A stretch of DNA of 64,000 bases, taken from Pseudomonas orientalis (GTDB taxonomy: Bacteria > Pseudomonadota > Gammaproteobacteria > Pseudomonadales > Pseudomonadaceae). Below, piece after piece: positions 1 through 8,413 of the stretch. The notes under the pieces were generated by a model, which did no database searches, was not told where the DNA came from, and was given only the letters and a program-made list of their open reading frames with translations. Positions within the stretch are counted from its first letter, which is position 1, and every line of letters starts with the position of its first letter. Where the stretch lies: positions 372,001 through 436,000 of the forward strand of contig NZ_JYLM01000001.1 in NCBI RefSeq assembly GCF_001439815.1, in the 5' to 3' direction. A program made the position numbers and the translations under genes.

Positions 1-1
1 G

Positions 2-3000
2 TTACCCGATGTCACCGCATCCTCCGCGCTGCCCATGGTGGCAGGGCAGTTGGGTCCGCGGGTCGATAGCCATGCGTTCGAGAACAGCGCCAGGGCGCTT
101 TTGCATGTGCAGTGGGACAACGAGATGGCAACGTTGCTGGATATCAATATTGCTTACCTGTTTGCTGGCGATGCGATCAAAGGCGCCTACATGCAACCGG
201 TCGAGCGTCTATTGCAGGTGGAACAGGGGCGCAAGCTGTTGTGCATGCCGGCTGGCTGGAATTCGACCCTGGCACACCTGCTGAGCCGCGACCAGCACGA
301 GCGGCATGTGCAAATCAGCTTCGCCAGCCTGTCCCACAGCCTGCCATTGCGTCTGCGCGAGCAGAAACAGCAGCAGTATGAACAGGCGCTGACAGGTTTG
401 CTTGATGATGATAAGCCGAGTGAGGAAACGGTCGACTTCAAGGCTTTCACTGCCTTGCACCAGCAGTGGCTGGAGCAGCGTCAACACTGCTCGACCTTGC
501 TCGAAGGCCATGAACATCGATTGGATGACGAGTCATTCTGGGTGGGGCCTGCCAGCGGTGAGCCCAGCCGCCGGGAGCGCTTGCTGGCGGCGCGTGGCGC
601 GGCCTTGATCAACGAGGCGCAGTTGATGCATCGGCTCAAGTTCATTGACGAACACTTGCTGGCGCGGGTCAGGGCGGTGGTCGAGAAACCGTCGCAAATG
701 CGTGGCCTCGGTGCCGGTAGAGTGCTTTCTGTGACGCTGGGAGGGGGCACGCAGCCAGCTTTCCGATTGCTTGGCGTGTTCGTGGTGGCGGGCGCCTCGG
801 ACCAGGCTCATCAGGCGACGTTGTTGTACATGCCGGGGCTGGAAGGCGGGCTGCAGCGCTTCAAATCCCTGCCGGCGCTGACGCAGCGCTTGCAGGCCAG
901 TTTCATGGCGCGCGAGCCGAGCCCGCTGTGGCAGGGCGTCGGACGTGCCGAGCGCAATGCAGCGCGCAGTTGGGTCCGGTGCCTGCCACCCAACGAGGCC
1001 GTCACGGTGTGCTTTGCGGACATCGATGGCGACGTGCTGTTGGTCGGCCTCAAGGAACAGGTAAAGGGTTTCGCTGACGCACGCCAGAAAATCATCGCGG
1101 GCGAACGGGTGTTTACCGAGGTCAGCGATGCCGCGCTGGCAACGACCCTGCTGGCGGCCGAGGTTGCCCAAAGCCTGCAGGTACCGGGCCACGATGTCAG
1201 GGAGGTGGCCCTGAACAACCTGCAGATGGTCATGACGGGGGCCTCGTTGGCAACCGCAATGCCGGCCTGGTACGCCCAGGCGCCGGTGTCCATCAGCAGG
1301 CGGCACGCGCGGTTGGTCAATCGCCAGCACCGCAGTGCGCTGAACCTGCAGCGTCAACTGGTGGATGCGCTGGGGAGTGTGGAGAACTTCGCCCGCCCCC
1401 TGTTGATTCGGCAGTTGACCCTGGATGGGCTCTACCCTGAGCTGGATATCGATCAGCCGCTGTTCGATATCCCCGATGATGTGAGCAAAGTCTGGGCCGG
1501 CCATCCGGAGCGTCCTCCCGGTGAGGCAGGAGCGAAAACCGTGGTCAGCAAAGAACGCACCACCTACAGCTTTTTGCAGCTGGCGCTGAACAACCTCGAC
1601 CCCGAAGCGCCCTGGACCGCCTGGCGCCTGAAACGCATGCGGTACGTGATCCCTTCATGGAAGGAGCGCTTGAGCGTGGATTATTTGATCAAGACCATCG
1701 CCGCCTTGGATATCGGTGACCAGTACGATCGAAAAATCCTCAGTGTTTGCTACGGTGAAGGCGATATCGCGGATGCCGCTACGCACTCGCCGCTGCGCCA
1801 TGAACTGTTGCGCAGGCCGGTACGGCGTCAGACGAAAATAGACCTGATCAGTGCCCGACAGCTCAAGCTGAGCGAGCAAGGGCTAAAGCTGTTCAGTCGC
1901 GCAATAGCCCTGCAACACGGCGCATCCTCGTCACTGCGCCTGTGTTTCCTCAGGCTTGAGGCGGTGACGGTGCCCTGGGCGCGTCATATTGCCGGGATGA
2001 TAGTGATCCAGGACCCCGACGCGCAGCACTGTGTTTTCTACTGGCCCGCTGCAACCAATTTCCCGGTGCTTTCGGAGCACATCAGTCTCGACGCTCTACG
2101 TGAAACCCTGACCAGGCACTGGCAGGCGCAGGAGCACATTGTCGAGCTTGCGAAATTCATTGCCCCTGGCTCAGAGACGCAAGCGCTCGCCGGTTATCCA
2201 GGAGCAATCACCCCTGTAGTCACCCCGCGAACGCTCTGGCGCAGCATGCTGGAGCAACTGCGGATGTTTGCCTTGGTGGGGGTTACCGAGCCCAGCGCGT
2301 TATTCGTTGGCCGGTATCTGTATCGCTGGTTTAAAAGCAAGCGGGTATTCCCGGCCACGGCACTCAGCGAGATCGAGCTGGAGATTCGTGAACAACAGGA
2401 GGTGATGCCTGCACAGTGGTTGGGTATCACCCAAACTGACGCACGCGACATGGTCGCAGCGCTGGCCCATGCACAGGTGCTGAGGGTGCAGCGCCAGGGG
2501 CGTGCCGAGTCCAACTCTCAGGCTTCGCTGGAGGTTTATCGTCGCTGGCGATTGGCTGAGCAAAAGGCTCAAACGATCAAGGGGCTGTTGTCCATGATCC
2601 CCTTCGTGTCCCTGGGCGTGCTGCTGCATGATGTCCTGTTGGCCGCACGACGTCTCTATCACAGCACGGGCGACGGCGTTGACCTGGCGATTGCCATTCA
2701 TCAACTGGTGCTGGATGTGGCGCTGACGTTCGCTCCGTTCAAGATCGGACCCGTCGCCAAACCGCTCAAGCAGGTCGCCGTGAGACCGCTGAGATCGGCC
2801 CTCAATCAGTTGCGTCGGCGCCAGCCTGTTCAGAGCCGATTGTCGTTGCGCCCACCTTCCTCCCCCCTGACCTTCAAGGGCCTGGAGCCCTACAAACTCT
2901 CGGGGTTGGCCAGTGATGCGATTGAATTGAAAGGGCCTGTGAGCAAAGGCTCCCGGCTTAAAAACGGCGAACAATTCGTCACCGATGCCAAGGGCGAACG

Positions 3001-4288
3001 TTATCAGGTGTATCAGCGCGATGGCGAACAGCAACTGCGCTTCAAGAACGCGCAAACACCTGGGGACAACGAACTGATATTGAACATCGAGGAACCGCGC
3101 CAGTGGTTGTTGGGGGCCGATGCCCCCGAGCCGCAGCCGGGGCCCAGCTCGAGCGCCACGCCATTCTGGCAGCAGACACTCCCCCCCTCGAAGGTTCCGG
3201 TCAGTTGGACGCCGCCGCCCGTTGCGTCGGCGGAACAACTGGGCAGGCGCCCGCACAATCTGACGAGCGCCTGGCGGAACTGGGGGCAACCACTGGGCTC
3301 GCGCAAGGCGGTGGAGCTTGCGCCGCACCGCAAAATATTTACGATGGAACAGGTCAGCAATCCGAGCCTTAAAGTGGGCGATCAGTATTATGAAACCCTG
3401 TCCGGCGGCTCCCGGGTCGATCCCGACGTGGTTTTTCTCAAGCCGCCAGGATCGCTGATGGACAGTATCGACAGCATCAGTATGCTGCTGGGGGACGGGA
3501 CCACGCCTCAGCCCGTGCTGTTCACCTATGGCGAGGACCTGCGCTGGACCGCCCGGGAGGCGCTGTTCAACCAGCCATTGTCTGCCTCGATCAACGCCAG
3601 ATTTCCAGAGCTGACACCGTCCAGTGCACGGCATGCGGCGCGCAGGTTGGTTGAACTGGCCGATCCGGGTGAGCGCGCACTGACGAGCACTCGCTTATTA
3701 AGGATTCGCGCAGCTCTGGACGAGTGGAGGCCTCAAGCGCCGGGGCAAACGGTTCGAACCGATGACTTGATAAGAATGTTGCGGCCTTTGCAGCCACGCA
3801 AGCCGTTCAGCCTGTATGTGGGCGCAGACGGGCAAGTCGGCAATTTCGAGCGTATGGATTTCAACTTGCCGTCGACGTTTGACCGTTCCCTGTTCGTCAA
3901 ACCCAAAGGCCAGAATGCGATCACCCAAAGACGAGTAGTGGCCAGTCTTGAGCAAGCCACGCGGATACTGCAGCAACAAGGGTTTGCGGTACAACGCTTG
4001 AATCTTGTCTATGCGCCTCGTTATCCCCATCTTCTGGCGACCCATCCAGCCTCCAATAAGCTCTATTACATCATGCCCAAATGGCTGGACGGAAAAAGCA
4101 TGCCTATGAAACTGGGCGCCAGGCGACTACTTTCCAATGATTGGTTTCTGAATAAGAGCCAGGTGTATCCGGCGTTATATCGGCAGGTCATCGAAGCCTC
4201 GAACGAGGGACGGTTGGTCAAGCTGGTCGCGGGGGTCCAGAACGTCAGGCCGCCCACGATCTACTTCATCAGGCCAGGGGAGCTTTGA
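2..4288 (+). CDS. Giant toxin-like protein (DUF6543/dermonecrotic-toxin-like family), 5'-truncated by the window edge
   Basis: The reading frame is open from base 2, with no stop before the window edge, so the true start lies outside; at least 1428 residues are visible. There is no signal peptide or catalytic motif I recognise in the visible part. A hydrophobic stretch encoded near 2590-2760 (starting MIPFVSLGVLL) followed by a GDGVDLAI segment resembles the membrane-interacting segment seen in large Pseudomonas proteins labelled dermonecrotic toxin domain/DUF6543. The second giant protein of this window, at 33836-38650, has a comparable segment. Downstream comes a proline-rich linker (about 3120-3240) and then a C-terminal region of about 330 residues (3340-4285) with no motif I know, which may be the effector part. 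The stop overlaps the convergent lysE-family gene by 20 bp. Family assignment is from recalled architecture and is moderate; function is not known. Confidence 0.6.
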   Translation, partial: LPDVTASSALPMVAGQLGPRVDSHAFENSARALLHVQWDNEMATLLDINIAYLFAGDAIKGAYMQPVERLLQVEQGRKLLCMPAGWNSTLAHLLSRDQHERHVQISFASLSHSLPLRLREQKQQQYEQALTGLLDDDKPSEETVDFKAFTALHQQWLEQRQHCSTLLEGHEHRLDDESFWVGPASGEPSRRERLLAARGAALINEAQLMHRLKFIDEHLLARVRAVVEKPSQMRGLGAGRVLSVTLGGGTQPAFRLLGVFVVAGASDQAHQATLLYMPGLEGGLQRFKSLPALTQRLQASFMAREPSPLWQGVGRAERNAARSWVRCLPPNEAVTVCFADIDGDVLLVGLKEQVKGFADARQKIIAGERVFTEVSDAALATTLLAAEVAQSLQVPGHDVREVALNNLQMVMTGASLATAMPAWYAQAPVSISRRHARLVNRQHRSALNLQRQLVDALGSVENFARPLLIRQLTLDGLYPELDIDQPLFDIPDDVSKVWAGHPERPPGEAGAKTVVSKERTTYSFLQLALNNLDPEAPWTAWRLKRMRYVIPSWKERLSVDYLIKTIAALDIGDQYDRKILSVCYGEGDIADAATHSPLRHELLRRPVRRQTKIDLISARQLKLSEQGLKLFSRAIALQHGASSSLRLCFLRLEAVTVPWARHIAGMIVIQDPDAQHCVFYWPAATNFPVLSEHISLDALRETLTRHWQAQEHIVELAKFIAPGSETQALAGYPGAITPVVTPRTLWRSMLEQLRMFALVGVTEPSALFVGRYLYRWFKSKRVFPATALSEIELEIREQQEVMPAQWLGITQTDARDMVAALAHAQVLRVQRQGRAESNSQASLEVYRRWRLAEQKAQTIKGLLSMIPFVSLGVLLHDVLLAARRLYHSTGDGVDLAIAIHQLVLDVALTFAPFKIGPVAKPLKQVAVRPLRSALNQLRRRQPVQSRLSLRPPSSPLTFKGLEPYKLSGLASDAIELKGPVSKGSRLKNGEQFVTDAKGERYQVYQRDGEQQLRFKNAQTPGDNELILNIEEPRQWLLGADAPEPQPGPSSSATPFWQQTLPPSKVPVSWTPPPVASAEQLGRRPHNLTSAWRNWGQPLGSRKAVELAPHRKIFTMEQVSNPSLKVGDQYYETLSGGSRVDPDVVFLKPPGSLMDSIDSISMLLGDGTTPQPVLFTYGEDLRWTAREALFNQPLSASINARFPELTPSSARHAARRLVELADPGERALTSTRLLRIRAALDEWRPQAPGQTVRTDDLIRMLRPLQPRKPFSLYVGADGQVGNFERMDFNLPSTFDRSLFVKPKGQNAITQRRVVASLEQATRILQQQGFAVQRLNLVYAPRYPHLLATHPASNKLYYIMPKWLDGKSMPMKLGARRLLSNDWFLNKSQVYPALYRQVIEASNEGRLVKLVAGVQNVRPPTIYFIRPGEL

Positions 4289-4904
4289 TCAATGACGCAA
4301 TGCCGGCGCCGCCGAACAGCGCCGCGCTGATGCGGTTGAACCAGCTCTGTCCCGAACCGCTGCGCAAATAGCGTGCGGCGCCATGGGCGCCCGAGCCATA
4401 GGCCAGTTTGCACAGCAGGTCGAGCACTGTCCACGTGGCGATCATGGTCAGCAATTGCGGCAGGAACGGTTGCTGGCTGCTGAGAAATTGCGGCAGGAAG
4501 GCGGCGAAAAACAGGATGTCCTTGGGGTTGCTCGCACCCAGCACAAAAGCCCGCCCAAACAAGGCGCGAAAGCGCGGCACGGCCGGCGTCTGCGGCACGT
4601 GTGCACCCTGGGCCGGCAGGCGCGATTGCTGCCAGCTCTGCCAGGCGAGGTAGAACAGGTACAGCGCACCCACGATCTTCAATGCACTGAACACGTGCTC
4701 GGACGCCAACAGCAGGGCGCCCAGGCCCAGGGCCGAGGCGCTCAGCAGGCAGATCGAGGCAAACACCCCGCCCAGGAATGCCGGGTACGAGCGGCGCAGG
4801 CCATAGTTCAGGCTGTTGCTGATCATCAGCAGGGACAACGGGCCGGGGATCAGGATCACCACCAGCGCGGCGCCGCTGAACAGCAGCCAGGTTTCCAGGT
4901 TCAT
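4269..4904 (-). CDS. LysE family amino-acid exporter (RhtB type)
   Basis: A 211-residue inner-membrane protein with about six hydrophobic segments. The N-terminus contains the family pattern PGPLSLLMISNSLNYG, typical of LysE/RhtB translocators, and the length matches the family (about 205-215). These proteins export amino acids or their derivatives by proton antiport; the substrate here cannot be read from sequence. The start is supported by GGGAGAAA about 8 bases upstream. The 3' end overlaps the convergent giant toxin-like gene by 20 bp. It lies 65 bp downstream of the permease gene on the same strand, but a strong hairpin-plus-U-tract sits between them, so it is probably a separate unit. 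Confidence 0.9.
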   Translation of the reverse strand: MNLETWLLFSGAALVVILIPGPLSLLMISNSLNYGLRRSYPAFLGGVFASICLLSASALGLGALLLASEHVFSALKIVGALYLFYLAWQSWQQSRLPAQGAHVPQTPAVPRFRALFGRAFVLGASNPKDILFFAAFLPQFLSSQQPFLPQLLTMIATWTVLDLLCKLAYGSGAHGAARYLRSGSGQSWFNRISAALFGGAGIASLIKAPLA

Positions 4905-4924
4905 CTACGTTTCTCCCTTCATGC

Positions 4925-4948
4925 AAAAGCCTCACCCGAAGATGAGGC
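4925..4948 (-). terminator. Rho-independent terminator after the NCS2 permease gene
   Basis: On the minus strand the sequence GCCTCATC-TTCG-GGTGAGGC followed by TTTT forms an 8-bp stem (one G-U pair) with a UUCG tetraloop. It lies just after the permease stop codon at 4970, before the LysE-family start at 4904. Confidence 0.8.
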
Positions 4949-4969
4949 GGTTTTTCAGCCGTTCCTGAA

Positions 4970-6316
4970 TTACAGGAAGATGAACTTGGCGATAAAAATC
5001 GCGCACAGCACCCACAGGCTGACGGAAATCTCGCGGTACTTGCCGGTGCCGGTCTTGAGCGCCACATACGTGATAAAGCCCAGGGCGATACCGTCGGCGA
5101 CCGAAAACGTCAGCGGCATCATGATCGCGGTGACGATCGCCGGAATGCTGTCGGTGGCTTCATCCCAGTTGATATGCGCCATGCTCGCCATCATCAGCAT
5201 CGCCACGTAGATCAACGCGCCGGCGGTGGCGTAGGCGGGGATCATACCGGCCAGCGGCGCGAAGAACATCGCCGCCACAAACAGCACGCCCACCGTGACA
5301 GCGGTCAACCCGGTACGCCCCCCGGCTGCCACACCGGCGGCGCTTTCCACGTAGCTGGTCACGGGCGGCACGCCGACCATGGCACCGAATACACTGGAAG
5401 CACTGTCGGCCTTCAGCGCGCGGGACAGGTTGTCGATCTTGCCGTCGGCGTTCACCAGGCCGGCACGCTGCGCAACGCCCATCAGTGTACCCGCCGTGTC
5501 GAACATGTGTACAAAAAGAAAGGCGAATACCACGCTGATCATGCTTACATTGAACACACCTATCACGTCCATGGCCATCCAGGTCGGCGCCAGGCTCGGT
5601 GGGGTGGAGAGAATGCCGTTGTAATGCACCAGGCCCAGGCCCCACCCCGCCAGGGTGACGGCGATGATGCTGATCAGGATCGCGCCGAACACGCGGTGAT
5701 AGCTGAGAATGGCGATCAGCAGGAAACACACCGCCGCCAGCAGCGGCGCAGGTTCATGCAGGGAGCCGAGCTTGATCAGGGTCGCCGGGCTGTCCACGAT
5801 GATCCCGGCGGTTTTAAGACCGATCACGCCGAGGAACAGGCCCACCCCGGCGCCCATGGCGTGGCGCAGACTCACGGGAATACTGTTGAGCAGCCATTCA
5901 CGGATGCGCGACAGCGTAAGAATCATGAACAATACGCCGGAGATAAACACCGCGCCGAGGGCGGTCTCCCAGTGGTAGCCCATGGTGCCGACCACGGTGT
6001 AGGTAAAAAACGCATTCAAGCCCATGCCCGGCGCCAGGCCCACCGGCCAGTTGGCGTACAGGCCCATCAACAGGCAGCCCAGCGCGGCGGCGATGCAGGT
6101 GGCGACGAACGCCGCACCGTGGTCGATGCCCGCATCGGCCATGATGTTGGGGTTGACGAAGATGATGTAGGCCATGGTGATGAAGGTGGTAAGGCCGGCG
6201 ATCAGCTCGGTCTTCACTGTGGTGCCATGCAAGCGCAGTTTGAACAGGCGTTCGAGCCAGTCATGCGGCGGCGGGCTGACGTCCAGGGCAGGGGCTTCGG
6301 TTTTACGGCTATCCAC
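4970..6316 (-). CDS. NCS2 family nucleobase permease, AzgA-like (adenine/hypoxanthine/guanine)
   Basis: A 448-residue polytopic membrane protein. The N-terminal motif GLTTFITMAYIIFVNP and the APGMGLNAFFTYTVV segment are hallmarks of the AzgA-like branch of the nucleobase:cation symporter-2 family, which imports purine bases by proton symport. Later, VPPVTSYVESAAGVAAGGRT matches the conserved central motif. Length is normal for the family. It is transcribed leftward from an upstream region of about 300 bp that holds a 12-bp perfect palindrome (6445-6456) resembling GntR-type operators. The exact base transported is inference from the family. Confidence 0.9.
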   Translation of the reverse strand: MDSRKTEAPALDVSPPPHDWLERLFKLRLHGTTVKTELIAGLTTFITMAYIIFVNPNIMADAGIDHGAAFVATCIAAALGCLLMGLYANWPVGLAPGMGLNAFFTYTVVGTMGYHWETALGAVFISGVLFMILTLSRIREWLLNSIPVSLRHAMGAGVGLFLGVIGLKTAGIIVDSPATLIKLGSLHEPAPLLAAVCFLLIAILSYHRVFGAILISIIAVTLAGWGLGLVHYNGILSTPPSLAPTWMAMDVIGVFNVSMISVVFAFLFVHMFDTAGTLMGVAQRAGLVNADGKIDNLSRALKADSASSVFGAMVGVPPVTSYVESAAGVAAGGRTGLTAVTVGVLFVAAMFFAPLAGMIPAYATAGALIYVAMLMMASMAHINWDEATDSIPAIVTAIMMPLTFSVADGIALGFITYVALKTGTGKYREISVSLWVLCAIFIAKFIFL

Positions 6317-6624
6317 AGCGAGTACTCCTCAATCGTTTTATTGTTATTTCCAGCGCCGGTCACATGAGTGGGCAACAGCGCTTTGAGGTACTGGCGGGTT
6401 TTGTTGACTGATAGGTCAGGAACTCGCACGAAGCGAATTATGCTTTTGTATACAAATAAAGCAAATAATGTTTTCGATTATCTCGGCGCAAAGGGATGAA
6501 AGGCTGTCCCTACGGCAGGCGGGCGGATTTATTCTGCGCAATGCCTTGAAACAAACCTTCGATACCCGCACTTTGTGGGCGCAAGCGTTCGTTCAGAGCG
6601 CGTCAAGCGGCATAAGGGGAGCCC
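6317..6624. promoter_or_regulatory. Divergent intergenic region between permease and GST genes
   Basis: This 308-bp stretch separates two divergent genes and contains no supportable ORF. Its permease-proximal half is AT-rich and carries the palindrome described separately at 6445-6456. The GST-proximal part has GGGGAG just before the start codon. Promoters for both genes are expected here, but I could not assign -35/-10 boxes with confidence. Confidence 0.5.
6445..6456. promoter_or_regulatory. Perfect palindrome TTTGTATACAAA, candidate GntR-type operator
   Basis: A 12-bp perfect inverted repeat, about 130 bp upstream of the NCS2 permease start, in an AT-rich stretch. Its core TTGTATACAA matches the GT-N-AC pattern bound by FadR-subfamily GntR regulators. 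No GntR gene is present in the window, so the cognate protein is unknown and the assignment is inference. Confidence 0.4.
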
Positions 6625-7227
6625 ATGTACAAGGTTTATGGCGATTACCAATCGGGCAACTGCTACAAGGTCAAATTGATGCTCAATCTGTTGGGCATCC
6701 CGTACCAATGGATCGATATCGATATTCTCAAGGGCGACACCCAGACCCCTGAATTCCTGGCCAAGAACCCCAACGGCAAGATCCCGGTGCTGGAACTTGA
6801 AGATGGCACCTGCCTGTGGGAGTCCAACGCGATTCTCAACTTCCTCGCCGATGGCAGCGACTTTTTGCCGAGCGAGCCGCGTCTGCGCACCCAGGTATTG
6901 CAGTGGCAGTTCTTCGAGCAATACAGCCATGAGCCGTATATTGCGGTGGCGCGGTTCATTCAGTTTTACCAGAACATGCCGCAGGATCGCCTCGAGGAAT
7001 ACAAGACGACCCACAAGGGCGGTTACAAGGCCCTGAAGGTGATGGAGCGCCAGCTGCAAGCCACGCCGTATCTGGTGGGCGAGCACTGTTCGATTGCCGA
7101 TATCGCGCTGTATGCCTACACCCATGTGGCCCATGAAGGCGGGTTTGATCTGGCGCCGTATCCGGCGGTGCAGGCCTGGCTGCAGCGCGTGGCCAGTCAT
7201 CCTCGGCATGTCCCGATGCTGGACTGA
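6625..7227 (+). CDS. Glutathione S-transferase family protein
   Basis: A 200-residue soluble protein with an N-terminal thioredoxin-like domain (residues 1-80). This includes the cis-proline and glutathione-binding pattern NPNGKIPVLELEDG and the WESNAIL motif where an ESxAI glutathione contact is expected. The alpha-helical C-terminal domain carries SIADIALYAYTHVA, the N-capping/hydrophobic-staple region of GSTs. The start follows GGGGAGCCC. It probably conjugates or otherwise uses glutathione on an unknown electrophile. It appears monocistronic and is followed by a REP pair. Confidence 0.9.
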   Translation: MYKVYGDYQSGNCYKVKLMLNLLGIPYQWIDIDILKGDTQTPEFLAKNPNGKIPVLELEDGTCLWESNAILNFLADGSDFLPSEPRLRTQVLQWQFFEQYSHEPYIAVARFIQFYQNMPQDRLEEYKTTHKGGYKALKVMERQLQATPYLVGEHCSIADIALYAYTHVAHEGGFDLAPYPAVQAWLQRVASHPRHVPMLD

Positions 7228-7257
7228 TCATGCAATCAAAAGGTGGGGGCACGTCCT

Positions 7258-7362
7258 GATGCAGGAGCGAGCTTGCTCGCGAAAAACTTACAGGCACCGC
7301 GTTCATTCAGGAGGTACGCGTTATCGTTGACGTTTTTCGCGAGCAAGCGCGCTCCTACAGAG
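7258..7362. repeat. REP pair (GGAGCGAGCTTGCTCGCGAAAAAC type) in inverted orientation
   Basis: Two inverted copies of a palindromic REP, at about 7261-7288 and 7332-7359, are separated by some 43 bp between the GST gene and the convergent LysR gene. This REP differs from the GTGGGAGGGGGCTTGCCCCC type that dominates the rest of the window. In this convergent position it could also act as a bidirectional terminator. Confidence 0.85.
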
Positions 7363-7391
7363 GGTGGTGTTCGCCAAGCCGCCTCCCGCAT

Positions 7392-8288
7392 TCAGCTCAA
7401 TGGTGAGTCTGCTAGTTCTTTATTCAGCAGGTCGTAACAGCGCTGTGCTGCCGGGCTCAACGCCGCCCCGCTGCGGCTGATCAACCCGATCTCCCGGTTC
7501 ACGCCGGGATGATCGATGTTGATCCGCTGCAACCCCTCCAGGCTGTCCGCCGCCGACTCCGGCAGCACACTGATCCCCAACCCCTGGCGCACCAGCGCCA
7601 GCACCGTGGACATGTAGTTGGCCTCCATGCCCGCGTTCAGCGTCAGTCGCGTCTGGTCAAACAGCGCGTCCACTTGCTCGCGCACGCTGCTGTCGCGTCC
7701 GGTCAGGATGATCGGTTGGTCTGCCAGTTGCTCCAGGGTCAGTGACCGATAGCGCGTCAGCCCATGGCCCAGCGGCACAAACGCGCACAGCCGATCATTC
7801 AGCACCGGCACGAAGTCCAGGCCGTGGCTCAGGCGCGCGCGCACGCCGATGCCGAAATCCACCTCGCCGGAACGCACCTGGGCATGAATGCGATGGGCTA
7901 CCAGGTCATGCAGACGCACTTCGATCCCGGCAAAACGTTCGCGAAACAGGCGCAACACCGGCGGCAGGCTGCCGGCGCACACCGAGGGCAGGGCGGCGAG
8001 GGTGACCACCCCCCGACGCAGGGCCGCGAGGTCGCGCGAGCCGGTGACGATGTTGTCCAGGTCCAGCAGCAATTTTTCCATGGGGCCACGCGCCTCCTGG
8101 CCGGCGGCGGTGATGCTCACGTGGCGCGGGCTGCGGTCGAGCAGGGCGACGCCGAGCCAGTCTTCCAGTTGTTGCACCTGCACGGTGAGGGCTGACGGAG
8201 ACAGATGCAGCTCGTTGGCGGCCTTGGTGAAACTGCCGGTACGGGCGACGGCGAGAAAGGCCTGGATGTGCTGGATGCTATTTTTCAT
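7392..8288 (-). CDS. LysR family transcriptional regulator
   Basis: A 298-residue LysR-type regulator. The N-terminal winged helix-turn-helix covers residues 1-60 (AFLAVARTGSFTKAANELHL, then SALTVQVQQLED). The remainder is the periplasmic-binding-protein-like effector domain. It is divergent from the CitMHS transporter gene, with 125 bp between the start codons, the usual arrangement of a LysR regulator with its target. It most likely controls the transporter/AtuA-like operon in response to the transported substrate. That substrate is unknown. Confidence 0.92.
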   Translation of the reverse strand: MKNSIQHIQAFLAVARTGSFTKAANELHLSPSALTVQVQQLEDWLGVALLDRSPRHVSITAAGQEARGPMEKLLLDLDNIVTGSRDLAALRRGVVTLAALPSVCAGSLPPVLRLFRERFAGIEVRLHDLVAHRIHAQVRSGEVDFGIGVRARLSHGLDFVPVLNDRLCAFVPLGHGLTRYRSLTLEQLADQPIILTGRDSSVREQVDALFDQTRLTLNAGMEANYMSTVLALVRQGLGISVLPESAADSLEGLQRINIDHPGVNREIGLISRSGAALSPAAQRCYDLLNKELADSPLS

Positions 8289-8413
8289 AAGAGCGGCTTC
8301 ATTTTGTTTTTCCGAACGCGCTATGCCGAATATTCCAATTTACAAAGACTAACCCGCTTCCAATACTCCAGGGAAAACAATAACCGGCCATCAAGGCCGC
8401 TCTGGAGTACCCC
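8289..8413. promoter_or_regulatory. Divergent promoter region between lysR and the CitMHS operon
   Basis: The 125-bp divergent spacer contains dyads around TTCCGAACGCG and CCGAATATTCC (GAATATTC palindrome at 8328-8335), plausible LysR-type (T-N11-A) sites. GGAG lies 7 bases before the transporter ATG. Site assignment is tentative. Confidence 0.4.

Noticed and set aside
2300..3634. 444-residue antisense frame over the first giant gene
   Set aside because: Shadow composition and no ribosome site; the plus frame is continuous for over 4 kb.
7243..7437. 64-residue plus-strand frame between the GST and LysR genes
   Set aside because: Made of REP sequence and the antisense 3' end of the LysR gene.
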